From assembly GCA_015146655.1 (NCBI GenBank), contig VKHL01000234.1:2332-29831 (forward strand): DNA of 27,500 bases, given 5' to 3'. Source of the stretch: Ochromonas danica (Eukaryota; Sar; Chrysophyceae; Chromulinales; Chromulinaceae). A model generated the notes under the pieces. It saw only the letters and a program-made list of their open reading frames with translations, was not told where the DNA came from and searched no databases. Every line of letters begins with the position of its first letter. The stretch's first letter is position 1. Of the stretch, positions 9,906 to 18,259 are shown in pieces. The position numbers were made by a program, and so were the translations under genes.

Positions 9906-10327
9906 TTTATAATTTTTTGTTTGTGGTGGTAGAGAAGATCCAGGAGGAAGGGGAAGGAGATAAGATCTGACTGAGAGCAGTGCAGCAGCAGCAGCATGAC
10001 AGTGATGATGAAGGAAGAAGGCAGCCACACGTCCACACCGGACAAAGCAGTGGGGAGTCAGAAAACTCCTCTTCTATAGAGAAACCTCTTCTTTCCAGAG
10101 TTAAATCTCACTTGACGTCCTTCCTGGCTCACCACGCATCTGAATTCTGTCTTCCTCGACTTTTACCGCGCAAGGTAATGATCGGAACCCGGAAAAATCG
10201 AACTTCTCCTATAGATCAACTCTTCTTTTCTGAGTTTGATCTCTCTTCTTCTACTTCTGCCTCAAGAAACGCATCATGTTGGGTGTTTTTCCACGCAAGA
10301 CAATAACCAGCCTGTGGGTGTGGACGA
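9906..10327. promoter_or_regulatory. Divergent promoter region between the TPP1-type and RPA49-like genes
   Basis: This 422-bp spacer separates two head-to-head genes. It contains a degenerate direct duplication of about 139 bp: about 10060-10180 and about 10199-10310 share, in the same order, a CTATAGA-AACCTCTTC/CTCTTC block, GAGTT-ATCTC, ACGCATC, and TTTT-CC-CGCAAG. A 108-codon plus-strand frame here (9980-10306) carries no recognisable domain and lies across the duplicated non-coding pattern, so I treat it as non-coding. Confidence 0.5.
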
Positions 10328-11028
10328 ATGGATGAAACAAGGAAGAGAAAAATGAAGATTAAAGTCCATTCCTCTTTGAATCATCCTTGCCTAGTCTCCT
10401 TTCCTCAAGGTCTTCCTATCCATGAAGAAGAACTGGACGTTCTAGCAGGTCGTAAAGGCAAAGAGAAGAAGAATGAGAAGGTCATCGTCACAGCCAAGTC
10501 CCTCAGCACACCTGGTTTTCAGTTTAAAGGAACTAACTTTGGAGACTCTTCCAAAGTGAAGAACACCGTTCAGTTTGCCATTGGCGTGGTTGATCCTAGT
10601 CGGCCAGGTGGTGTCCTTCTCTCTCCTAATCCCTCGATATCATACCACACCATACTGACCCCCACCCTACCATTCCCTACCCTACCTCAGGTGTGATGAC
10701 AGTGGTCCCTGCAGATCATGTCTATGTCTTACGACCTCATATTCCTCGCCTAGAAGAAGCTCAAGAGCTTCGGTCTAACAAGATCATGGACCGTCTGAAC
10801 AGCGCCACGCCCAGTGAGCGCAGAGAGTCCCTCACGAATGAGTTCGGTAGCAAGAAGAAGAAGCGTGCCTTACAAGCTATGAAGAGTAATGTCATCTCCG
10901 CTGAGAATATCAGCGCGGCGAATGAGTTGGAGGCTCTCTTCACTGCCAGGTCACCTGAAAGTCGTGCAGAGGTAGTGGAAGTAGCTAAACAGGCCTTGAC
11001 GAGTGCGAAGAAGAGGAAGAGAGCATAG
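10328..11028 (+). CDS. POLR1E: RNA polymerase I subunit RPA49-like protein, short form
   Basis: join(10328..10607, 10691..11028), 205 aa. Removing the 83-bp intron (GTGGTG...CTCAG) joins VVDPSRPG to VMTVVPADHVYVL in frame. The N-terminal half matches the RPA49 dimerization-module pattern (FKGTNFGDSS...FAIGVVDPS...VLRPHI). The following segment matches the family linker (ELRSNKIMDRLNSATPSERR, then TNEFGSKKKKRALQAMKSN, compare the family's EAFGTKKxKRAL). RPA49 pairs with RPA34 on RNA polymerase I and supports rRNA initiation and elongation. This protein ends with a basic KKRKRA tail at about half the usual length (about 400 aa), with no sign of the C-terminal tandem winged helix. The last codons and 3' flank are duplicated at 16913-17060. 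The ATG at 10328 is the first plausible start. Identity is good; completeness is uncertain. Confidence 0.8.
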
Positions 11029-11138
11029 GTGAGGAGGAGGAGGAGGAGTATATAGTATGAAGGGGTTAGCAGAGGAGGAGGGGGGAGAGGTAGTGTAGTC
11101 TCTGTGTAGTGGTTGAGAGGAGGAGAAGGGTATGTGTG
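10961..11138 (+). repeat. Segmental duplication, copy 1 (RPA49-like last codons plus 3' flank)
   Basis: This block, from gtcgtgcagagg to gaagggtatgtgtg, includes the last 22 codons and stop of the RPA49-like gene and about 110 bp of 3' flank. It matches 16913-17060 nearly base for base except for a few substitutions and about 30 bp (including tatatagtatgaagg) found only in this copy. Because this copy is continuous with its gene, it is the likely source. Confidence 0.9.
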
Positions 11139-11629
11139 AAGTGAAATGCACCATTAAAATGCGTTATTTAGCGTCATAACATGTTATTTGCCCGTCATCA
11201 TCATTATTATGAGTTTTCGACGTGTGAAAATGCCTTTATTTTCTTGGAAATAAGTCTTTTTTGAAAACGAGCTTTGACCTCATTTTCATTTCACATTACA
11301 TAGACCAACATCCAAGTATTGATTGAATCTGTTTTAGATAGATAAATCCGCCGCCAGTGCTTCATGTCAAAAATGCAATGCTCGAGAATACCCACGCAAG
11401 ACAACAATATGTTACTTTTGATCTGAGCAGCGCGCGCAACACAACAATAAGTTAGTCATCCTCACGCTCTACAATAATAAGTACTGCTTCTACTGGTGTT
11501 AGTCATCAACTCATCGACCAACTCATCAGATCATTATTATTGATGAGAACAATCTCTTGCTGTGGACATGCCTAATTTGATAAACAGACAATCTCTCTCT
11601 TATTGAATTCCAATATCAATATCAATATC
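11139..11629. promoter_or_regulatory. Spacer and presumed promoter of the POLQ-type helicase gene
   Basis: No gene is supported. The stretch is AT-rich with repeated short words (gttagtcatc twice, aactcatc several times, caataataagt). A ccacgcaagacaacaata box at about 11391 resembles ccacgcaagacaataac at about 10291 in the neighbouring divergent promoter. A potential hairpin (ctcatca ... tgatgag) lies at about 11522-11547, roughly 80 bp before the start codon. Confidence 0.4.
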
Positions 11630-14600
11630 ATGTCATCTATTCTTCTTCGTCCTTCTTCATCAATGATTCCTAACAGAGCAGGAGGAGGAGCAGGAGGAGG
11701 AGGAGGGACTAACACTAACAACAACAGTGGTAGTAGTAGTAGTAGTATGGGCATGTGGTTCTTTGATAAACGAACACGAAAAAGGAAGTACTTGTCCCTG
11801 ACAGGAGAAGTCTATAGTGGGGCAGAGGCTATGAGAGTCTCTAAGTGGGATGAATACAGTCCTTGTCACCCTTCTCATAGTTATCGTGCTCAACTAATTG
11901 ACCAAATGGCATCTTATACCTTAGGACCTCCTCCTCCACCACCACCACCTCCTCCTCCTCCTATGACGTCGTCATGCACAGGGTGCTTAGAACCTCCTCC
12001 TCCTCCTCCTCCTGCTATGACAGGGTGTGCACTATCCTGGAGTGGTCTTCCTACCTTTCTCTTAAGAGAATATGCTAAACATGGTATTACTACCCTCTTC
12101 CCTTGGCAGGTAGATTGTCTAGCAAGTGAAGGAGGAAAAGCTGTTTATCAAGGTCAGAAAAACTTGATCTTTACCGCTCCTACCTCAGGTGGAAAGACTC
12201 TATTAGCAGAGATTCTCATGCTTAAACGAATGGCAGGCACGTTAACTTTAGGACCTCCAAATGAACGCGTTCTTCGAAAAACGGTCTTCTTCATCGTCCC
12301 GTTTATCGCCTTAGCGGAAGAAAAAGCTGTTTATCTGCGGTCTGTATGGAAAAGTATGAATATTAGAGTTAAAACCTTTCATGGACCTGAAACATCATTA
12401 ATAGCTGGTGGAAGTGAGTTAACAGAGGATGTTGAAGTAGCTATTTGTACTATTGAACGTGCTAATATTCTATTTAATCAATTACTATCAGAAGGGAGAG
12501 AGAAGCAGGTATCAATGGTCGTCATTGATGAGTTACATCTGCTAGGTGATGCTTCTCGAGGCTTTCTATTAGAGATATTCATCACTAAGCTGAAGTATCT
12601 CTGCCACCTGGTAGGTGGTGGTGGTGGTGGAGGAGGAGGAGGTGGGGAAGGTAGTGTCGAGGGGGTGCAGGTGATAGGCATGAGTGCTACCTTACCCAAT
12701 ATTGACCAAGTGGCTAATTGGCTTAATGCAGAACTTTATATTACTACCTTCCGTCCTATCGAGTTACGAACATTAGTATGTAGAGAGAGGAAGCTCTACC
12801 ACTATTCTCCTCCTCCTCCTGCTCCTGCTCCTCCTCCTGCTACTACTACTTCCGCCCCTATTCTCTCAAGAAGCTCACAATATACTGTTGATTATAGTGA
12901 GCAGCTGATGGATATCTATGGAGAGGAAAGCAATCATAGTAATAGCAATGGTAGTTACCCTCTACCACTCTCCTCCTCCAACACCAACACTACCACCACT
13001 GCCTTCTATTCCACTACCTCATCTGCTAGTGGTAGTTCTAGTCTACTACAAGAAGTTCTGGGTAGTTGGAAGAAGTCTACCCACACAGTGGATGTCTATT
13101 CTCTACCCGGCACTACCTCGAACACTACCTTGACACACAACAGCAGTGTGACTACCATCACACAGCAGAAGACCTCCTCTGTTGTTGGTAGTAGTAATAG
13201 TAGCAGTGCACCCTGTTGGAAATTTGTGAGAGACCTCCCTCCTCCTCCTCCTCCTGCTAATAGTACATCATCATCATCATCAGGTAGTATTCTCCCCGAG
13301 CCAACAACAACAACAACAACAGAAGAAGAGAAAGACAGTGATGGTCTGCAAGCTCTGTGTCTAGACTATGTGCTACATCAGCACAAGAACTTGTTGATCT
13401 TCTGCCCCTCGAAGAGACGCTGTGAAGTTACCGCACACACACTCACACGAGCCTTCTATACCACTACCACTACCTCTACCTCTAGGATGGTCTATGAAGA
13501 GCGTCAACGACTGCTAGACGACCTCATCGAAGCGTCTTCTTGTGCTATTTGTCCTATTCTCTCCTCGGCTATCCTCTATGGTATCGCCTATCATCATGCG
13601 GGACTAGCACAAGAAGAACGACTATTGATTGAGAGAGGCTTTCGTCAAGGTGTCTTACAGATGCTTTGTACTACTTCTACACTATCCGCTGGAGTCAATC
13701 TACCTGCACAGGTAGTCGTTATTCGCTCGTTGAAGATGGGAGATAGTCTGTTGAGTGTAGCTACCTTTAGACAAATGTGTGGTCGAGCTGGTCGTATGGG
13801 ACAACAACAGCAGCAGCAGCAGCAAGGATGTAGCAATACTAGAGGAAGAGGATGGTCAGCAAGTGGTGGTGGAGGAGGAGGAGGTAGTGGTAGTGGTGGT
13901 AGTGAGGTGGGTCAGATAGGTGAGGCTATTGTCATGTTACCACCACCAAGAAGTGGTAGTAGTAGTGGTAGTGAAGGTCATCTTCACCATCTCCTCACTG
14001 CTGATCTAGATCCTCTACACTCTGCCTTATCAACTACCACTACCACTACCTTGAACACTACCTTGACCACCACTAGCCATGGTCGAGGTAGAGGTATTGG
14101 TCAAGGTAGCAACAACAATCGAGGTATTGAGAGACTGTTACTAGATATGATATGCACAGGCAGGCTAACCTACGAAGACCAGGTGTTACCCTGTCTACAA
14201 AACACCTTGTTAGCACGACAAGTCTCACCTACACTACTACCTCGACTAGCACAAGAAGCACTCGCTTTCCTCAAGAGAGAGCAGTTCCTCCTCCTCCAAC
14301 AACAACCACAACCTCCTCCTCCTCCTCCTGCTACTGCTCCTCCTCCTCCTCCTCCTGCTCCTACCTCGTCTAGTGACCTAATAAAGCGTGTTTATCTCTC
14401 CCCTTCCCCTTTAGGCCTAGCCTCAACATGTTCAGGTCTATCACCTCAAGATGCGTTAGATATCCTACCCCTTCTCCAACAAGGTCATCACAAGATCGTA
14501 TTGGGTAGTGCACTACATCTCATCTACCTCGTCATCCCTCCTAACGCCATGAGAACTATCGAACCTGACTGGTCTACCTATGAACTAGCTATTGACAAGC

Positions 14601-15406
14601 TGCTACGAGACCATCCTGAGGGTGAGAAGGTAATGACTGTGTTGGGTATTGACCGCGCACAGCTGTGTTCCTTCCGCTTCCACAGGCACCCCTTGGCTAC
14701 CACTGCACTGGGTAGACTCTATCGACGCTTCTACGTCGCTCTCTTACTCTTTGCTATCATCGAGGAATGGCCTGTGACTAGTGCTACTTCTATCATGTCA
14801 TTGTCGTCTATGTTTGGTAGTGGTAGTAACAGTGGTAGTAACAGTGGTAGTAACAGTGGTAGTAACAGTGGTAGTCGAGGCGTGAAGAGTCGAGGACAGC
14901 TACAACAACTTCAACGAGAAGCTAGTACCTATTGTGGTATGGTGATCGTCTTTTGTCAACGACTAAACTGGACGTTATTAGCTACTTGCTTAGAGGAGAT
15001 AGCACTGAGGCTAGCCTATGGTGTGCAGAGAGAGCTACTGCCGTTGGTCAGGATTGACTCTGAGCTGCTGTCGGTAGCACGTGCACGTGTGCTCTACCGC
15101 CATGAGATACGATCAGCTAAAGATCTTATCACAGTAGGTGTAGAGAGGATAGCTGAAGTGTTAATGAAGGCATTACCTTATCAGTTTCGAGATGTATTGG
15201 TTATGATGAAGAAGGATGGAGGTGGTGGTGGTGGAGGAGGAGGAGGAGGTAGTAGTGGGAAGAGAGAGTATGAAGCTTGTCTTCGTCTTGCTGTTTGTAT
15301 TGTGAAGAGAGCGGAAGACTATCTTCAACAAGAGATGCGGAGGAGAGCTACCACCACTACCTCTACCTCTACCTCTTCTTCTTCCATGCTACATCATCAT
15401 CGTTAG
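11630..15406 (+). CDS. POLQ/HELQ-type superfamily 2 DNA helicase, no polymerase domain
   Basis: An uninterrupted 1,258-aa frame from the first ATG (11630); the frame extends a few codons upstream without an ATG. Ski2-like helicase motifs, in order: FPWQVDC near aa 157, Walker A APTSGGKT (K189), CTIERAN, DELH box (D300-H303), MSAT (351-354), WLNAELY with FRP, LLIFCPSKRRCE, YHHAGL (about 654-659), TSTLSAGVNLPA, and QMCGRAGRMG (715-724). A helix-hairpin-helix-like stretch (ARARVLYRHEIRSAKDL) lies near aa 1160. CTIERAN, LNAELY, FRP and FCPSK favour the helicase half of DNA polymerase theta over HELQ, yet no family A polymerase follows. Long Pro, Gly, Ser, Thr and Gln tracts interrupt the core, notably about aa 410-580 and 725-830. 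The family remodels or unwinds DNA in break repair and fork processing, usually in the nucleus. Some low-complexity stretches could be unrecognised in-frame introns. Confidence 0.88.
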   Translation: MSSILLRPSSSMIPNRAGGGAGGGGGTNTNNNSGSSSSSMGMWFFDKRTRKRKYLSLTGEVYSGAEAMRVSKWDEYSPCHPSHSYRAQLIDQMASYTLGPPPPPPPPPPPPMTSSCTGCLEPPPPPPPAMTGCALSWSGLPTFLLREYAKHGITTLFPWQVDCLASEGGKAVYQGQKNLIFTAPTSGGKTLLAEILMLKRMAGTLTLGPPNERVLRKTVFFIVPFIALAEEKAVYLRSVWKSMNIRVKTFHGPETSLIAGGSELTEDVEVAICTIERANILFNQLLSEGREKQVSMVVIDELHLLGDASRGFLLEIFITKLKYLCHLVGGGGGGGGGGGEGSVEGVQVIGMSATLPNIDQVANWLNAELYITTFRPIELRTLVCRERKLYHYSPPPPAPAPPPATTTSAPILSRSSQYTVDYSEQLMDIYGEESNHSNSNGSYPLPLSSSNTNTTTTAFYSTTSSASGSSSLLQEVLGSWKKSTHTVDVYSLPGTTSNTTLTHNSSVTTITQQKTSSVVGSSNSSSAPCWKFVRDLPPPPPPANSTSSSSSGSILPEPTTTTTTEEEKDSDGLQALCLDYVLHQHKNLLIFCPSKRRCEVTAHTLTRAFYTTTTTSTSRMVYEERQRLLDDLIEASSCAICPILSSAILYGIAYHHAGLAQEERLLIERGFRQGVLQMLCTTSTLSAGVNLPAQVVVIRSLKMGDSLLSVATFRQMCGRAGRMGQQQQQQQQGCSNTRGRGWSASGGGGGGGSGSGGSEVGQIGEAIVMLPPPRSGSSSGSEGHLHHLLTADLDPLHSALSTTTTTTLNTTLTTTSHGRGRGIGQGSNNNRGIERLLLDMICTGRLTYEDQVLPCLQNTLLARQVSPTLLPRLAQEALAFLKREQFLLLQQQPQPPPPPPATAPPPPPPAPTSSSDLIKRVYLSPSPLGLASTCSGLSPQDALDILPLLQQGHHKIVLGSALHLIYLVIPPNAMRTIEPDWSTYELAIDKLLRDHPEGEKVMTVLGIDRAQLCSFRFHRHPLATTALGRLYRRFYVALLLFAIIEEWPVTSATSIMSLSSMFGSGSNSGSNSGSNSGSNSGSRGVKSRGQLQQLQREASTYCGMVIVFCQRLNWTLLATCLEEIALRLAYGVQRELLPLVRIDSELLSVARARVLYRHEIRSAKDLITVGVERIAEVLMKALPYQFRDVLVMMKKDGGGGGGGGGGGSSGKREYEACLRLAVCIVKRAEDYLQQEMRRRATTTTSTSTSSSSMLHHHR
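14815..14876 (+). repeat. 12-bp coding microsatellite (GSNS repeat) in the helicase
   Basis: The unit ggtagtaacagt repeats about four to five times and encodes Gly-Ser-Asn-Ser words. It sits between two conserved C-terminal segments of the helicase, so it probably forms a flexible loop and may vary in length between strains. Confidence 0.9.
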
Positions 15407-15823
15407 CTACAGTAGGTCTAGTGTTAGTCTAATAGATCACCACTAACTAGCTATACTGTTACTGTTAGTACTGTAGTGTAGTGTAGTGCAGTGTAGTGTA
15501 GTCTAGTCTAATGTAAAGTAATGTAATATACCTGTTATTAGCACTCATACAGTACATCTTTCATCAATAGCACTCGTTGTTATTATTAGGTAGCACTCGC
15601 TTCTCGTTCTTCATTGTTACTGTACAAGTACTAGACTAACCCAGTAATACAACAGCTCACCCCACGCTTTGTAATAATAGTTGCTGCTGAGTTGAGAAGT
15701 TAACTTAACTCATTAACTTAACAGCCACTGGGTGCGGTCCATCTTGCTTGAGTCTCTCTTCCTCTTCTCTTCCTTGAAAACAAAACAAGAATCACTTTGA
15801 ACGAAGAAAAGCGAATTGAAACT
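15407..15823. other. Spacer with a degenerate GTAGT pentamer tract
   Basis: About 415 bp between two plus-strand genes. Near 15470-15520, in the presumed 3' flank of the helicase, gtagt-type words repeat with drift. The rest (about 15660-15820) probably holds the promoter and 5' UTR of the next gene, including an imperfect repeat of gttaactt/attaactt. I see no gene. Confidence 0.4.
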
Positions 15824-16895
15824 ATGAATACCTGCTGCCCACCTTCATCTTCCTCCGTGATGACGATAGGCTATAAGGGGAGTCTACCTCTCCCAGAGAA
15901 GACCATCTCCTCCTCCCCCTTGGAGGTGAGCTATAATAGACTACTAACTCTCCTATGCTGTGCACCTCACCCTCCCCCTCCTCCCCCTCCCTCTCTCTCT
16001 TGTTCATCATTAGCAGGAGGAGGTGTGTTTAGGTGAGAAGCGAGTCCGAGAAGTCAGTGAAGAAGAAGAAGAAGACAGTGGCGATGACCACCTCCTCAGA
16101 GCCTCTAAGAAGAAGAGTAAGATGATGATGGTAGCAGTGGAGCAGGTGGTGGAGGAGGAGGAGGTGGTAGATCTTCGTCCTCGACCTCTTCCTCGTCGAG
16201 CTTGGAGAAGGAAATCTCCTTTCCCTCGTATCCTCAAGACAGACTTCCGTAGAGACTTCCCTGCTATGATAGGCAATGTCTTTAATAGTGGAGATGATCA
16301 TCTCTTTGCTTCCTTCTATCGACAATTCTTCATGACCTCTTGCTATCTGACTATCTTCAGAGTACATCCCAATGATCGTCTATCATCACTGCCCAATGAT
16401 CGTCTAAGACCACTGCCCAATGATCGTCTATTACCACCACAACCACTACTACGACCTGCTTTCCAAGTCCCTGGTATAGAAGGTATAATTGACTTCTTCT
16501 GGGAGAGAATCAATAGTGCACCTGATGCTATGGTGTCTATTAACCATGCAGAGATACGACAATCTCTCTATCGAGGAGGTAGTGAGATTCGTATTGATGC
16601 TCATCTCCAAGGGACTCAGCTACGTGAAGTGTGGATGCAGATTGAAGATGAGCTACATCAGATGCACAGTGTACCGTGTTCCCCCTTCTCTGTTGTGTTA
16701 GCAGGTCGAGGAGGGGTCATCTCTACTCTACCCTTGTCTAAGGCACTACCTATGATCTCTGCATCAACTCATTGCTATCGGGCTACTGACTTCAAGTTAG
16801 ATCTTCAACCTGATCGAATAGATATTCGAACTTCTATGACCTACTTCCTGGATAATAACAATCGTATCTATAAGATTGAGAAGCGCTTCTATTGA
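15824..16895 (+). CDS. Two-exon 327-aa protein, possibly NTF2/SnoaL-like fold
   Basis: join(15824..15925, 16014..16895). The 88-bp intron has GTGAGC and CATTAG ends, a ctactaac branch-like site and a pyrimidine-rich run. Removing it joins LPLPEKTISSSPLE to QEEVCLGEKR in frame and supplies the ATG the long exon lacks. The N-terminal third is acidic then basic (EEEEED, KKKSK, RPRPLPRRAWRRK), suggesting nuclear targeting. From about aa 105 the pattern (LKTDFRRDFPAMIGNVFNSG, then a Tyr/Phe/Cys-rich helix, later short strands ending NRIYKIEKRFY) recalls SnoaL/NTF2-like domains of stramenopile transcription-factor-like proteins. That link is only my impression of the pattern. A 24-bp tandem repeat inserts PNDRL words. 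No catalytic residues are recognised, and function is unknown. Confidence 0.75.
16368..16435 (+). repeat. 24-bp coding tandem repeat
   Basis: cccaatgatcgtct begins at 16368, 16392 and 16416, an exact 24-bp period with about 2.8 copies. It encodes PNDRL followed by three variable residues. It lies between two ordered-looking parts of the 327-aa protein. Confidence 0.92.
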
Positions 16896-16912
16896 ACGAT
16901 GGCGATGGCCAT

Positions 16913-17060
16913 GTCGTGCAGAGGCAGCAGAAGCAGCTAAACAGGCCTTGACGAGTGCGAAGAAGAGGAAGAGAGCATAGGTGAGGAGCAGAGGAGGAGG
17001 AGGGGGGTGAGGTAGTGTAGTCTCTGTGTAGTGGTTGAGAGGAGGCGAAGGGTATCTGTG
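16913..17060 (+). repeat. Segmental duplication, copy 2 (RPA49 tail copied behind another gene)
   Basis: This block begins 18 bp after the stop of the 327-aa gene. It matches 10961-11138, including the RPA49-like codons for KQALTSAKKRKRA and stop, then the 3' flank with gtagtgtagtctctgtgtag. It lacks about 30 bp present in copy 1. It cannot encode RPA49 here because the rest of the gene is absent. It may serve as the 3' UTR or poly(A) region of its new neighbour. Confidence 0.9.
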
Positions 17061-17134
17061 TATATATAACACACACTATATATGTATTGTGTATGTACAG
17101 TATTTACACACAGTAGTCGATGCTGTATATAGAG

Positions 17135-17174
<40 letters not shown>

Positions 17175-17685
17175 AATTAGTAAATGTCTGTAGGTCTAGT
17201 CAACATTGGATTAGAGTGCCTATGGATGGTTCTTTAACAGATTAAAATAACTGTCAACAACGCTGTTGTAGTCACGGCTCCGGTATTGTTAGTGATGTTA
17301 AGTTAGCTATAGACTACTGTAGTCTAGAGTAGCAAGATGATGTTATTGATTGTATTGCTTTGCGATCCATAGCCGTGACTGAAGCAGTATCGGGTTTCCA
17401 CCTGCAGTGGTTTTATTATGGTTTTCATATACTGCTGTACAGCTCCACCACTTGAAGCGTCAGGGTTACTGTGTTACTGTAGACCTGGTCTAGCTGAAGG
17501 ATGTTATTAACTTAACAAGAAAGTCGATCTATTATTGCATTGCGAGGGGATCACCCATCATTGTTGTTGTTATTATTATAGTGCGTGGGTAATCAATAAC
17601 AGCTGACTGACCAATTGAATCATTCTGCTGCTATCATATCACATTCATTTCATAAGTTAGTCTTCAGCTATTTCCATCTTGTTAA
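17061..17685. other. Spacer with microsatellite and short inverted repeat
   Basis: About 625 bp without a supported gene. It starts with a tatata/acac-rich stretch and a (TG)19 tract. A 9-bp inverted pair (gtcacggct near 17271, agccgtgac near 17371) is about 100 bp apart and is weak. The right end should be the promoter of the 154-aa gene. Confidence 0.4.
17136..17173. repeat. (TG)19 dinucleotide microsatellite
   Basis: An uninterrupted run of tg units over 38 bp, non-coding, between two plus-strand genes. Confidence 0.98.
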
Positions 17686-18259
17686 ATGACGTCAACCAGT
17701 GAAGCGAAGGTCAAAGCAGAGATCATCAAGACTACTACTTCTTCTTCTTCCTCCTCTTCTTCTTCTATTTCTCTTCAACATATTGATACCAGCACATGGA
17801 AAGCTGGACAAAAGTTTCCCACACCATCCCCTGGTAATGGAGGTCAGTGACTACCTGTCTCCTCCTCCTCCTCCTCTTCCTCCTCCTCCTTCTCACTCAT
17901 TCCTAACTAACCCTGCCCCCCTCCCCCCTCCCTCTGTGATGATGATGACAGACCGTGTCTTCTATGAGAGTCTCCTACAGCAGCGCCCAGAGAGTGAAAT
18001 GGCTCAGGAATGGTGTCTTGCTTATGGTGTCCTCCCTGCTGACCAAGCCAAACGTCTCTATACGACAATTTGCAATCGAAAAGGAGTGAAGCCTGTCTTG
18101 ACTAGTCCTGTCAAAGGCAAGGCTACCACTACCACTACCACCACTACCTCGGCGAGTGGCAGGAAGCGCAAGGTAGTGATCGAAGATGAGATTGAAGGCG
18201 ATGATGGTGGACTGGGTCGAAGCAGTCAATGGGAGAAGCAAGGCGTCATTGGCGTCTAG
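17686..18259 (+). CDS. Conserved eukaryotic protein of unknown function, 154 aa, two exons
   Basis: join(17686..17842, 17952..18259). The 109-bp intron (GTCAGT...GACAG) splits a Gly-to-Asp junction; splicing yields FPTPSPGNGDRVFYESLLQQ. The next stretch, RPESEMAQEWCLAYGVLP, continues what I remember as a conserved motif of small uncharacterised eukaryotic proteins, with a W-K-AGQ element just before it. The N-terminus is MTSTSEAKVKAEII followed by a Ser run. The C-terminus has a Thr run, a basic GRKRKV patch and an acidic stretch, suggesting a nuclear protein (inference). An alternative donor four residues earlier gives the same frame without NG, but fits the motif less well. No enzyme motif is seen. 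Confidence 0.75.

Noticed and set aside
9980-10306. 108-codon plus-strand frame in the divergent promoter
   Set aside because: No domain; it crosses a duplicated non-coding pattern and lies upstream of the clear RPA49-like start.
17271-17379. gtcacggct / agccgtgac inverted pair as a transposon end
   Set aside because: Nine bases about 100 bp apart, without target duplication or coding content; likely chance.
17699-17951. Apparent signal peptide (Leu-rich) opening a 186-codon frame
   Set aside because: The Leu run is a Ser tract read in the wrong frame, and the Pro-rich part is the intron. The spliced model starting at 17686 restores a conserved motif.
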